Origin: Streptococcus mitis
GTDB taxonomy: Bacteria; Bacillota; Bacilli; Lactobacillales; Streptococcaceae
Direction of reading: 5' to 3'
Assembly: GCF_005144795.1 (NCBI RefSeq)
Contig: NZ_SWFJ01000007.1
Span: forward strand, 62,001 to 126,000
DNA: 64,000 bases
Position 1 is the stretch's first letter. Each line of letters starts with the position of its first letter. Below, piece after piece: positions 47,423-56,453 of the stretch. Position numbers and translations under genes: made by a program. The notes beneath the pieces were generated by a model that saw nothing but the letters and a program-made list of their open reading frames with translations, did no database searches and was not told the DNA's origin.

Positions 47423-47708
47423 ACCTGAATAGAGTAATTAGTATTGTAGGTTCGAATCCTACCCCCATCATTTGCTCTAATTACTAACTGCTTTGGCATA
47501 ATTACTTCTGTTCTATTTGAAAAATTTATTGAACATATTTTTTGGGAAAATAAAACAAACAGTAGGAGAGTGATTTTTATGTTAATTTTTTCAGGATTTC
47601 TTATAATTACATCTAGCGTTAACGGTGGGGTAGCCAAATAGGAAAAGGCGGAGTATAAGTTAGATGTATATTATGCGAGAGTGAAGGTCGTTTTAAAAGC
47701 GACCTTTT
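47423..47708 (+). ncRNA. tRNA-like RNA with its halves in reversed order
   Basis: A 3' tRNA half lies first: T stem GTAGG/CCTAC (47446-47450 and 47458-47462) around the canonical loop TTCGAAT, then acceptor strand CCCCATC and discriminator A (47463-47470). A 5' half lies 153 bases later: acceptor GGTGGGG (47624-47630), TA, D stem GCC/GGC around a loop containing GG (47633-47649), then G. GGTGGGG pairs fully with CCCCATC (one G-T). No anticodon arm is found at either outer end. A promoter-like site precedes and a hairpin terminator (47684-47706) follows. It may be a permuted tRNA-like RNA or two tRNA relics. Confidence 0.5.
47684..47708 (+). terminator. Terminator after the tRNA-like halves
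   Basis: AAGGTCG pairs with CGACCTT, followed by TTTACTT. Confidence 0.6.
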
Positions 47709-47741
47709 ACTTATAAGCAAACATTTTTAATGTGTTTATGA

Positions 47742-47772
47742 TAAAAGCCACCAATCTAGGTGGCTTTTAGTT
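47742..47772. terminator. Strong hairpin terminator
   Basis: The perfect 11-bp stem TAAAAGCCACC/GGTGGCTTTTA can end transcripts from either side. Confidence 0.75.
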
Positions 47773-48027
47773 TATCTTAAGTTGTTTCAATAATCTTTAT
47801 ATATCAACTATTAATTGATTACATTTTACTACAAAAATTCCTCTCAGTTAAATCTGTGATACTTATTTGTTGATAGCTCGACCTTTCTATTTTTCTTAAT
47901 GATTATTAAAGTGTTTGTTTGTCTATGTTCTACTTTTTGTTTATTGCTTTTTTATAAAAAGATTGAAAATAACTTATAAAACGGAGTGTTACAGATTCAG
48001 ATATTTTTTTTGTGATTTGTTTAGGTA
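47773..48027. other. AT-rich stretch with nothing recognised
   Basis: About 250 bases, very AT-rich, with no gene, repeat or clear hairpin. Confidence 0.4.
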
Positions 48028-48407
48028 TTAGTTGGATTTCATTTTAATAATTTTAGTATCACTAATCCATTTCTTTATAAGAGCGCTGTAATAAGCTTTT
48101 GGTGCATTCTCCTCCATAAAGTATTCATGTAATAATTCCGTATCAATGTAATTTCTACTATTAAATGATACTATGCCCAAGCAATCATCCGGATAGTCTA
48201 AGTAAAAATTAATCGGACTTTTATTACTTTTCAATTGTTCATAAGGAAGCTTGATAACTCATCCTTAATCTTATCAACTTCTCTATTGGTTTCTAGACTA
48301 GATTTTAAATTTATACTGTCTAAAGGTACATCGAATTTTCTAAAGTCAAAAGCTTCAGTAAATTCTACTATACAAGCTACGAGCAATCCCTATTTAAAAT
48401 CGCACAT
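48028..48407 (-). pseudogene. Small decayed gene, family unknown
   Basis: A strong AGGAGG site precedes an ATG at 48407, but a TAG follows after five codons. The same frame continues as GLLVACIVEFTEAFDFRKFDVPLDSINLKSSLETNREVDKIKDEL. A frame change near 48253 then leads into KLPYEQLKSNKSPINFYLDYPDDCLGIVSFNSRNYIDTELLHEYFMEENAPKAYYSALIKKWISDTKIIKMKSN. Together these give about 125 residues, like a small immunity or hypothetical protein. Two lesions mark it as dead. Confidence 0.55.
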
Positions 48408-48771
48408 TCGTTCCTCCTATGAAAATAACACAACAAGTGTTTATAAATTAAAAAATGCTAGGGACTATAATGAGTAACCAATTTCTCTCAGAAAAATACT
48501 TATTTTTCGGAAAGTTGATTTATAGTCTCTTTTAAATATAAAATTAAAAAGATGTGCAGGTTGTAATTAACTTGTGCATTTTTTTGTTTAAGGTGAATTC
48601 AAAGTATCCTAATATACCATATAGCTGAGAAATAAATCAAAATAGGGAAAAGAAGATATTGACAGAATTCCAGGGTTTGGTATAACAGTCAACTAGATAG
48701 TTACAATGATCAACAGGAGATATTCCTGAAGGTGTAATGTAAGATATTAGTGAAAAGATCGGAGAACATAC

Positions 48772-48987
48772 ATGGAATATAGTAAACTAGGCTGGGAAGA
48801 AGTTAGTAAGTTTGAGGAAATAAAAGGTTATGGACAACATATTTGGCGACATCATGAGAAATATTTTTTTGTTACAGATGAATGGGGAATAGTTGAACAG
48901 AGGGTAGTCTATGAATTACTATATAGAACTATTTCAATCACCCTACCAAGTTTTTCTGAGTTACTTGAAAAGTCTAACTTAATTTGA
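48772..48987 (+). pseudogene. Small gene cut by the ISL3 element
   Basis: This 71-residue frame (MEYSKLGWEEVSKFEEIKGYGQHIWRHHEKYFFVTDEWGIVEQRVVYELLYRT...) has GGAGAAC before its ATG. Its stop falls exactly where the transposase fragment begins, so the 3' part is probably lost. No family is recognised. Confidence 0.45.
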
Positions 48988-49408
48988 CAATTTAGGCAAT
49001 AAAGAAATTCTAGACAAGCTTTTGAGCTATTCAGAAGACTTGAAACACCACTATCATCTCTATCAGCTCTTACTTTTTCACTTTCAGAATAAGGAACCAG
49101 AAAAATTTTTCGGACTCATTGAGGACAATCTAAAGCAGATTCATCCTCTTTTTCAGACTGTCTTTAAAACCTTTCTAAAGGACAAAGAGAAAATCGTCAA
49201 CGCCCTTCAACTACCCTATTCCAACGCCAAATTGGAAGCAACCAATAATCTCATCAAACTTATCAAGCGCAATGCCTTTGGTTTTCGGAACTTTGAAAAC
49301 TTCAAGAAGCGAATTTTCATCGCTCTGAATATCAAAAAAGAAAGGACGAAATGTGTCCTTTCTCGAGCTTAGCTTTTCTTCAACCCACTACAGTTGACAA
49401 AGAGCCGT
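48986..49408 (+). mobile_element. ISL3-family (IS1167-like) remnant, right end
   Basis: The frame from 48986 to 49372 encodes the C-terminal part of an ISL3 transposase (LDKLLSYSEDLKHHYHLYQLLLFHFQNKEP ... LPYSNAKLEATNNLIKLIKRNAFGFRNFENFKKRIFIALNI), ending in the conserved final catalytic region. The terminal repeat (CAACCCACTACAGTTGACAA and following bases) lies at 49381-49407. The 5' two thirds and left end are missing, so it cannot move alone. Confidence 0.83.
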
Positions 49409-49492
49409 AGATTTTAGGTATTTACCTTGTCTACTTAAGAGGTATCATATCATCGAGATAAAGGTGATTTGTTTGTTCCTAAGAATTAGGTT

Positions 49493-51757
49493 TTAGGTTT
49501 GACTTGTGGTAACTTCTGGAAAAAGCTTGTCTAGGATTTTTGGAGTGATAGCTTGTCCAGGACCTTCAGCACAGTAGGTGTGAATATACATAGAGGGATT
49601 GAAGTTGAGCTCGATACAAGTGCAATGAGGTTTTTCCTTGCTAGCAGGCTGAGTTCTATCTGGAATGATGATGTCAACCCCGCAAGCCCAGGCCCCCATG
49701 CTAGTTGCCATAGCTGCTGCCAATTCTTGGTAAGAGGAATCTATTGTCTCAGTGACATCAATAGAGTCACCACCCGTAGAGATGTTGGAGTTACGGCGGA
49801 GATTGACCTTTTTCCCTTCTGGGAGAATATCATCAGGTGCATAACCTTGCTGAGTCAACATCAATTGTTCGATGTCTCCTAGCTTAATGATTTCCAGAGG
49901 TGAGCGGTGGTCACGGCCTCGCAATGGATTGGCATTTTTCTGAGCGACTAATTCACGAATGGTGTGTTTGCCATCACCGACAACATTAGCAGCGACACGA
50001 AGGAGGACAGCCTCACAACGCCCGTCCAGAATGAAGAAACGGTATTCGGTTCCTGGGATAAATTCTTCAACAAGAACAGCTGTATCTTCTGCAAAGGCAA
50101 TCTCGAGAGCTTTCTTATAGTTATCAAGGCTGGCAGGCTCTTGGAAAATGGAAATGCCCAGACCGAAGTTGGTTGATTTTGGTTTAACCACAATTTGTTT
50201 GCCCTTGATAAGAGGATAGTAGGCTAGACCTTGTTCTAGACTGGTAAATTCGTCGCCGGCAGGGACAGGGAAGCCAGCATCAGCCAGGATTTTTTTGGTC
50301 ACGGTTTTATTAGCCATGGCAAGAGGAACTACATAGTTGTCTTTTGAGGTCATGTTACCATTTTTGACGTACTCAACATGATCTTTATGCCAGAGTTTAA
50401 GGAATTGATCCTGCTCATCTAGGATTTCAAAATGAAGCCCTTTTTGAATGGCATCAAAGAGCAGCATCTGGGTAGAAAGTTCCATCTCCTCATAACCCTT
50501 AAGGGCATAGTGGGCAGTCCAGTCGTAATCATGATAGGCAAGCGCCTTGTCAAGGGCAAAGTCAGAAAGGGACTTGTCTTTGATATGAGGAAGAAGTTGA
50601 GCAGCTAGTGTCTGACTGGAATCTGAAAAGGCATCTTTAACTTGTTTGACCAGACCTCGATGATAGTCACCAAGCCCAAAATGTTGCACCAGTTGGTCTA
50701 GAGCTGTCGTAATGTTCTGAGTTTCAGCTTCAGAAGGTAGAGGTTCTAAAGGATGAGAGAGGGCAATTTTTTCATTCAGCGCGTGACCTTGAGCCAGAGC
50801 CTGATCAACATTTTCAGGGGTATCCAGCCAGAGGAAGGCTAGAAGGAGTAGGTGTACGGTATCCATGGTAGTTTGGCTAATACCGATACGCTCAAAGGGG
50901 TTGAGGTCGAAGTTACGGAATTCTAGGTAGGTGATTCCCTTGTCAAGGAAGGAGCGATTAACCTTTTGTCCACGGAAACGAACAGCCGAGTAAAATTCCT
51001 TTTCCGCAATCAAATCACCTTGTTCGATATAGTTTTCGATGGCAGAGACATAGTCTTCTAGGCTTGCAAAAGATACTTGTATTTCTTCCTTATTGACATA
51101 ACCATGGTCGCTGTTTCGGAAGGAACGCACGAGTTCTGGCACTTCTTGGTCGAAGAAGCCTTGCTCAGCAACAGGTGCAGCACCAAAGAGATAGGTAATC
51201 ACCCAACGATAGCGCAAATAGTTCTGAGCCAGCTTGAGATAGAGGGCGTTTTTGAAAGCAATTATATCAATCTGGTCACTTTCTTGGAATAGGGCTTCAA
51301 CCAAATCTTTCCCTAGTTCCATATTATAGTGGATACCTGAGATAGCTTGTAGTTTAGTTCCGTATTTTTCGGCTAGGTAGTTACGATAATGGCGTTCAAA
51401 TTCATTTTCCAGTTGGGCAACTTGGATTTCTTGGGCGTTGATACGAGGAGGCATGGACAAGGGCCAGAGAAGTTCATCTTTACTGATGGAACGTCCAGCT
51501 ACATCGGTAATGGCTCCAAGAAATCGACGAGCCTCAGTGGTAGATTTAGCAACTGGTGTGATGAGTTCCATCTGAAACTCACAAAAATCTGTTTGAATAT
51601 AAGGGTGGAAACTTCGAGCTCCTAGGCAGGAAGGGTGAGGCGTATGTGCTAATTTTCCCTGTCTATCGACACGAAGACTTTCGCGTTCAATTCCAAAGTT
51701 AGCTTGAAGGATAGGGCTAGTAGGCTCCAGCTTTTGAAGCAGTTGATTTATAGTCAT
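49493..51757 (-). CDS. gshF: Bifunctional glutamate-cysteine ligase/glutathione synthetase
   Basis: This 754-residue enzyme makes glutathione from its amino acids in two steps. The N-terminal ligase half (about 1-450) has FGIERESLRVDRQGKLAHTPHPS and YLEFRNFDLNPFERIGI. The C-terminal ATP-grasp half (about 480-750) has VVKPKSTNFGLGISIF, VLVEEFIPGTEYRFFILDG and CIELNFNPSMYIHTY. The length fits the fused GshF/GshAB of streptococci. It pairs logically with the glutathione reductase gene at 60514. IS remnants lie on both sides, so the region has been rearranged. Confidence 0.95.
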   Translation of the reverse strand: MTINQLLQKLEPTSPILQANFGIERESLRVDRQGKLAHTPHPSCLGARSFHPYIQTDFCEFQMELITPVAKSTTEARRFLGAITDVAGRSISKDELLWPLSMPPRINAQEIQVAQLENEFERHYRNYLAEKYGTKLQAISGIHYNMELGKDLVEALFQESDQIDIIAFKNALYLKLAQNYLRYRWVITYLFGAAPVAEQGFFDQEVPELVRSFRNSDHGYVNKEEIQVSFASLEDYVSAIENYIEQGDLIAEKEFYSAVRFRGQKVNRSFLDKGITYLEFRNFDLNPFERIGISQTTMDTVHLLLLAFLWLDTPENVDQALAQGHALNEKIALSHPLEPLPSEAETQNITTALDQLVQHFGLGDYHRGLVKQVKDAFSDSSQTLAAQLLPHIKDKSLSDFALDKALAYHDYDWTAHYALKGYEEMELSTQMLLFDAIQKGLHFEILDEQDQFLKLWHKDHVEYVKNGNMTSKDNYVVPLAMANKTVTKKILADAGFPVPAGDEFTSLEQGLAYYPLIKGKQIVVKPKSTNFGLGISIFQEPASLDNYKKALEIAFAEDTAVLVEEFIPGTEYRFFILDGRCEAVLLRVAANVVGDGKHTIRELVAQKNANPLRGRDHRSPLEIIKLGDIEQLMLTQQGYAPDDILPEGKKVNLRRNSNISTGGDSIDVTETIDSSYQELAAAMATSMGAWACGVDIIIPDRTQPASKEKPHCTCIELNFNPSMYIHTYCAEGPGQAITPKILDKLFPEVTTSQT

Positions 51758-52017
51758 AGAGTCACCTTTTCATCTAATGTTAGTAATAGTATATTATAAC
51801 AGGGAAAAGAAAACAACTTTCCGCTACGGTTAAGGGGAATTTTCGAATGTTTTAGATAAGAATTCTTAAAACCAGTTGCTTTTTAGCTCTATTATATGCA
51901 AAAATTGTAAAATACCCACCGATTTTTATGTAAAATGTTATTTCTCTTGCAATTTAAATCAAATTAGCCTATACTAATGACGTATATATGAGAACGAAAG
52001 AATCCCTAGGGTCGGCA

Positions 52018-53290
52018 CTGCACCCATAAAATGAGACACAAGAAAACACTCCTGTTGTGGTAAACTAGAAACAGGGGTGTTTTGTTATGGTCAAAAAGCA
52101 TATTCAGTAGAAACTAAGCTAGCCTGTATCGAAATGAAGAAGGCAGGCAAATCAAATAAAGTTATCATGGATACCCTCAGCATCAAAAATGCTAGTCAGG
52201 CCAAGACCTGGTAGCGATGGTATCAGAATGATGAATTGTACCGTTTCCACCAACCCGTGGGGAAACAATATACTTATGGTAATGGGATGAAACAGTTATC
52301 TGAAGTGGAACAGTTACGATTGCAGGTAGAATTACTAAAAAAGTATCAGAGCTTGATAAGAGAATCGACAAAGTAAGTCTTATCAAGCTAGTAGAAGAGT
52401 ATAAGAAAACGTTCCCTGTATCTATTATTTTAGAATGTTTCGGCGTCAAACGCTCCACCTTTTATCGCTGGAAACAGGAGTGTAAGAATTCTCAGAAAAG
52501 AGGCGAAATAGCAGATAAAATCGAACAACTCTGTATAGAAAATCACTTTATTTACGGCTATCGAACCATCACTCGCTTACTAAAGAAAGTTTATAACCTC
52601 GTCGTTAATCGCAAGAAGGTCTATCGTATCATGAAGGAAAAGGGCTACCTTTGCCGTGCCCGTCCCAAGAAGGAACCTAAATTAGGGAAGCCTTACCATG
52701 TAACAGACAATAAGCTGGATCGTGATTTTCAAGCAGACAAGCCTATGGAGAAGCTTGTCACAGATATTACTTATTTATACTTAGGTAAATGTAAGCTATA
52801 CTTGTCCTCCATCATGGATCTTTATAATCGTGAGATTGTGGCTTATACCATCTCAGATTGTCAGGATACGGACTTTGTGTTGGACACGCTCCATCAATTG
52901 GAATTACCTCAAGGAGCGATCTTACACAGTGATCAGGGATCGGTTTACACCTCAAAAGCTTACTATCAGGCTTGTGTAGAAAAAGGCATCACCCGCTCCA
53001 TGTCCCGTAAGGGAACACCAGCAGATAATGCCTGTATCGAATGGTTTCATTCCGTCCTAAAGTCTGAAACCTTCTATCTCCATAAGTGAAGAAACATAAC
53101 TGGAGATAGTATAACAGATATTGTCAAAAATTACATCATATTTTATAATGAAACTAGAATTCAACAAAAATTGAATGACCAGTCCCCTGTAGAGTACAGA
53201 GAATTGGTCGTAGAAGGGGTCCAGCAACCGAAGGGCGCTAGCCTTCAAATTTTCCTCCCAAAATGTGTCCAAAATATTGATAGAATTCCA
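52018..53290 (+). mobile_element. IS3-family (IS150-group) element, degenerate
   Basis: The left end begins near TGCACCCATAAAATGAGACA and the right end lies near TGTCCAAAATAT; edges are approximate. The OrfA frame from about 52087 has in-frame stops. OrfB reads VEEYKKTFPVSIILECFGVKRSTFYRWKQEC, then the integrase core VTDITYLYLGKCKLYLSSIMDLYNREIVAYTIS and LHSDQGSVYTSKAYYQACVEKGITRSMSRKGTPADNACIEWFHSVLKSE, which hold the DDE residues. A stop follows at 53087, and the remainder (KNYIIFYNETRIQQKLNDQSPVEYRE) is out of frame. Confidence 0.82.
52360..53250 (+). pseudogene. IS3 transposase OrfB, frameshifted
   Basis: The longest open piece is 52631-53089 (152 residues), which includes all three acidic residues (D in VTDITY, D in HSDQGS, E in CIEWFHS). 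The N-terminal helix-turn-helix part lies upstream in the same frame without a good start. A short stretch with a premature stop at 53087 breaks the C-terminus. The enzyme is probably inactive. Confidence 0.75.
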
Positions 53291-53468
53291 GTTTTTGATA
53301 AGTCCGTTTAAAAAGACGAATCATCTTCTATTATATATTATTTTCTAAGTCAAAAATGATATAATAAAATGCAGAAACGGTTATATGAGGACTTTGTCAA
53401 GATTTTTTGGAAAATCCAGATGTTGTTTTTTTTCTCTACCTATTTTTCTAAAACTGGGGAAAATCTGA

Positions 53469-53748
53469 TATAATAAGCTTTGTAGGTGTATTATATTAAT
53501 ACTTACAGAACCGAACTATTCCCCTATTTAAGAAATATTGATTCAAATTTTATGAAATCAATCAGTAAATATCGTTCATAAAAACCTTGATATTACGCTA
53601 TTTTTAGTCCAACTGAAACTCATACTTTCCAAACCAGGTCTTAAGAAAGTTCGTAAAGCTAGCCAGTTCTCTAAAGGTTAAGAACTAGCTACAAAACAGT
53701 ATTTACAATACTTCATGGTTCAAACCATTGGGTGTTTTTTTATGATTT
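53469..53748 (+). ncRNA. Candidate small RNA upstream of rpsP
   Basis: An extended -10 (TGATATAAT, box at 53469-53474) opens a gene-free stretch that ends in a hairpin with seven T's (CATGGTTCAAACCATTGGGTG then TTTTTTT, 53720-53743). Inside are a long hairpin (AGCTAGCCAGTTCT with AGAACTAGCT, 53659-53694) and several smaller ones. The promoter context AAATCTGATATAATA is repeated at the rpsP promoter. The predicted length is about 265 bases. No family is identified. Confidence 0.45.
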
Positions 53749-53783
53749 TAAGCGAATTTTGAATCATATTTGAATGGGAGTTT

Positions 53784-53990
53784 TTAAAACCAGGTTTCGG
53801 TGGTAAAAGTACCAAACTGGATTCTCCATAGTAAAATGATATCTCCTGCTAGTAAATCATCTGTTAATAATTCCATGTTTCGTTTGGGAACGGGCTTAGG
53901 ATTTAGGAGCCAAGTATCCAAATCTCGTTCAGGCGATATGAAGGGCTTGACTTGGTGGTCTTTATAAAATGTTTCTATAATAGTATTCAC
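53784..53990 (-). pseudogene. Truncated paralogue of the SAP-domain gene
   Basis: Codons 1-68 match the gene at 44368 almost throughout (KPFISPERDLDTWLLNPKPVPKRNMELLTDDLLAGDIILLWRIQFGTFTTETWF), and the upstream DNA (to about 54035) also matches. The copy stops abruptly after ETWF. It is a dispersed partial duplicate left just before rpsP. Confidence 0.75.
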
Positions 53991-54063
53991 GGATTTTCTC
54001 TTTCAAACTTTTATTTCCTATTCTAAATAGTTTAAAAATTTTATAGTCTGTCAAGTTTTTTTC

Positions 54064-54120
54064 TTGACACCTGTCAGAAATCTGATATAATAGAACATGT
54101 GCTAAATAGCTCAGCTATTT
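54064..54120 (+). promoter_or_regulatory. rpsP promoter and leader hairpin
   Basis: TTGACA (54064-54069) and TATAAT (54086-54091) are 16 bases apart. The leader contains AAATAGC-TCA-GCTATTT (54104-54120), a perfect 7-bp hairpin close to the transcript start. It could stabilise the mRNA or bind protein. Confidence 0.75.
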
Positions 54121-54155
54121 CACCGAAATAAAAAATAAGAAAAGAGACTTTAAAA

Positions 54156-54428
54156 ATGGCAGTTAAAATCCGTTTGACTCGTATGGGTTCTAAGAAAAAA
54201 CCTTTCTACCGTATCAACGTAGCAGATTCACGTTCACCACGTGACGGACGTTTCATCGAAACAGTTGGAACTTACAACCCACTTGTTGCTGAAAACCAAG
54301 TAACTTTGAAAGAAGACCGCGTTCTTGCATGGTTGGCTGATGGAGCTCAACCTTCAGATACAGTTCGCAACATCCTTTCAAAAGAAGGTGTATTGAAGAA
54401 ATTCCACGATTCTAAATTCTCAAAATAA
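54156..54428 (+). CDS. rpsP: 30S ribosomal protein S16
   Basis: This 90-residue protein begins [42 protein letters not shown], diagnostic for S16, and has the usual length. It leads an operon with khpA, as in other streptococci. A ribosome site (AAAGAGAC) precedes the start. Confidence 0.98.
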   Translation: MAVKIRLTRMGSKKKPFYRINVADSRSPRDGRFIETVGTYNPLVAENQVTLKEDRVLAWLADGAQPSDTVRNILSKEGVLKKFHDSKFSK

Positions 54429-54447
54429 GTTTAAAGTAGGTTGACAG

Positions 54448-54687
54448 ATGGATACGATTGAAAATCTCATTATTGCGATTGTGAAACCCTTGATTTCACA
54501 ACCAGATGCCTTAACTATCAAGATTGAAGATACACCAGAATTTTTGGAATATCATTTGGATCTTGATCAAAGTGATGTGGGTCGTGTAATCGGTCGTAAG
54601 GGTCGCACTATTTCTGCGATAAGAACGATTGTCTACTCTGTCCCAACTGAAGACAAAAAAGTAAGAATCGTTATTGACGAAAAATAA
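54448..54687 (+). CDS. khpA: KH-domain RNA-binding protein KhpA
   Basis: This 79-residue protein is one KH domain with the loop [19 protein letters not shown]. In pneumococcus KhpA pairs with KhpB/EloR and affects cell elongation through RNA binding. It lies 19 bases after rpsP in the standard gene order. Confidence 0.95.
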   Translation: MDTIENLIIAIVKPLISQPDALTIKIEDTPEFLEYHLDLDQSDVGRVIGRKGRTISAIRTIVYSVPTEDKKVRIVIDEK

Positions 54688-54690
54688 GAA

Positions 54691-54718
54691 GGGCGGGACG
54701 AATGTCTCGCTTTTTTTG
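54691..54718 (+). terminator. Terminator after khpA
   Basis: GCGGGAC pairs with GTCTCGC with one wobble, followed by TTTTTTT. Confidence 0.75.
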
Positions 54719-54731
54719 CAAGGAGCAGGAT

Positions 54732-55061
54732 ATGAAGGATTTAACGTTTAGACAATTACAAGACTACTTACTGGAACATTACCAGCAGTCTCGGACTGAG
54801 GAAGGTCTTTTTATCAAGCTAGTGGAGGAAGTCGGAGAAGTAGCTGAGGTTTTGAATGGTCGCTCTGGTCGAAAAGATGGGGTTCAAGATTCTAACGAGG
54901 AACTAGCAAAAGAACTGGCTGATATCATTCACTACACTGTCGCAATTGCGGCCATCAACGACATAGATCTAACCAAGACCATTTTTGAAAAAGACAAAAA
55001 GGCGGCTATCAAATATCAGCATGAACGAGATTTGGAAGGATTTTTGAAGGGGGACCTCTAA
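54732..55061 (+). CDS. MazG-like nucleotide pyrophosphohydrolase
   Basis: This 109-residue protein has the MazG metal-binding pattern LVEEVGEVAEVLN and ELAKELADIIHYTVAIAAIND. It probably hydrolyses unwanted nucleoside triphosphates. The ATG at 54732 has AAGGAG upstream; the longer frame to 54702 crosses the terminator and is rejected. Confidence 0.87.
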   Translation: MKDLTFRQLQDYLLEHYQQSRTEEGLFIKLVEEVGEVAEVLNGRSGRKDGVQDSNEELAKELADIIHYTVAIAAINDIDLTKTIFEKDKKAAIKYQHERDLEGFLKGDL

Positions 55062-55272
55062 GACGATAAGAAATCAATTTTTTACTAATAAAGAGGGTAT
55101 TAGTAAATATAAGAAAGATAAAGCAAGGAAAGTGGCGTATTATACTATCAAAGTGAGGAATCTCCAAGAGGCAGGTAAGCTAGAACTTGTGAGACAAGAA
55201 CGAGAAAAGCAGGTCAGCATAGCTGCCTCCTTTATAGGCAACGAGAAAGCATTTATCAACTTGAAAGAGTGA
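55049..55272 (+). pseudogene. Possible gene remnant without a start
   Basis: A 70-residue stretch free of stops (TIRNQFFTNKEGISKYKKDKARKVAYYTIKVRNLQEAGKLELVRQEREKQVSIAASFIGNEKAFINLKE) has protein-like composition but no start codon or ribosome site. It may be the end of a lost gene. The family is unknown. Confidence 0.3.
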
Positions 55273-55289
55273 TAGTAGGCATAAAATAC

Positions 55290-55335
55290 TAATCCTAGAA
55301 ATAGCATCTAGGATTCTACTATGCTACAATGGAAA
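55290..55335 (+). promoter_or_regulatory. Hairpin and promoter before the EamA gene
   Basis: A perfect 9-bp hairpin AATCCTAGA/TCTAGGATT (near 55292-55316) is followed by an extended -10, TATGCTACAAT. Confidence 0.5.
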
Positions 55336-55401
55336 GACAGTCTCAACGAATTATAGTCAATCAATCTTGAGAATAGCTATTTTTAAAAGGAGTAACAATC
55401 T

Positions 55402-56304
55402 ATGAACGAGAAAACAAAAGCTTACCTAGCAGCCTTATCCTTTTCAGCAATCATTGGATTTTCTTTTTTATTTACTAAGATTGCTTTAGGCTATGCCAGT
55501 CCTCTTACAAACTTAGCGCATCGCTATACAATCGCAGCTTTAGTAATGGTCGTTCTTCATCAAACCAAACTTATCAAAGTGAGTTTAAGTAGAATAGATA
55601 TTCTTTCTATTCTTCCTATGAGTCTTTTCTATCCGCTTTTCTTTTTTATTTTTCAATCCTTTGCTTTACAGTATATATCGTCTTCTGAAGCTGGAATTTT
55701 ACAGGCTCTTGTTCCGATTTTTACGCTCCTTTTAGCATCGACCTTTCTCAAGGAAAAGACAAGCTTGCTTCAAAAGTTCTTTTTATTTTTATCCGTAGCA
55801 GGAGTAGTTTTCATCTTCCTTAGTAAAGGAGCTAATTTTGGTACTGAGACTGCTAGCTTTGGCTTTCTCTTGATGTTGGGATCTGTTCTCGCCAATGCAA
55901 TAAACAATATCCTCAGCAAGTCCAAAGGAGGACGCTATCGGGCTATGGATATGACAGCTATTGTGATATTTGTTGGCTTCGTCACCTTTAATACGCTGAG
56001 TCTGACCTCGCACTATCTAGATGGCAATATATTAGCTTACGTTGCACCGCTCGGACAGCTTCCTTATCTACTTTCTATGCTCTATTTGGGAATTCTAGCC
56101 TCTATAGTGACTGGTAGTCTCTCTATCTATGCTATTGTTCGACTTGGAGCATCAACCGTCAGTGTCTTTGGTAATCTTGGAACAGTTTTGACCATTCTAG
56201 CCGGAGCCCTTATCCTCCACGAACCAATTTATAGCTACCATGTCATCGGAGCAACTTTGATTATTGCTGGAATTTTAGGCATGAATCTGATGAGAAGAAA
56301 GTAA
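55402..56304 (+). CDS. EamA-family (DMT) membrane transporter
   Basis: This 300-residue permease has ten hydrophobic segments in two EamA repeats (about 8-140 and 150-297). Typical marks are FLFTKIALGYASPL, YISSSEAGILQALVPIFTLLLA and a mirror-image second half ending HVIGATLIIAGILGMNL. It probably exports a small metabolite; the substrate is unknown. AAAAGGAGT precedes the ATG. It stands alone. Confidence 0.88.
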   Translation: MNEKTKAYLAALSFSAIIGFSFLFTKIALGYASPLTNLAHRYTIAALVMVVLHQTKLIKVSLSRIDILSILPMSLFYPLFFFIFQSFALQYISSSEAGILQALVPIFTLLLASTFLKEKTSLLQKFFLFLSVAGVVFIFLSKGANFGTETASFGFLLMLGSVLANAINNILSKSKGGRYRAMDMTAIVIFVGFVTFNTLSLTSHYLDGNILAYVAPLGQLPYLLSMLYLGILASIVTGSLSIYAIVRLGASTVSVFGNLGTVLTILAGALILHEPIYSYHVIGATLIIAGILGMNLMRRK

Positions 56305-56453
56305 AGATTGCTTAGCAGTCTTTTTCTTAATCTAAATGATACAGAAAATTCAAAATTTTTAATGGAATTAAGTTTAGAAAATGATGATTTTAATATAGCA
56401 TGATAAAATAGATAAAAAGAATAATACTAGGATAAAGAAGAGAGAGTTTAGAA

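Noticed and set aside
47392..47637. 81-codon minus-strand frame (DGGRIRTYNT...)
   Set aside because: It is the antisense of a tRNA T arm, a well-known source of false proteins.
48235..48477. 80-codon plus-strand frame
   Set aside because: Antisense to a decayed minus-strand gene that has an AGGAGG site; no ribosome site of its own.
48656..48680. Second IS3 right end (ATTGACAGAATTCCAG, similar to 53276-53292)
   Set aside because: Too short and without further IS sequence beside it; may be a chance match or the flank of an old insertion.
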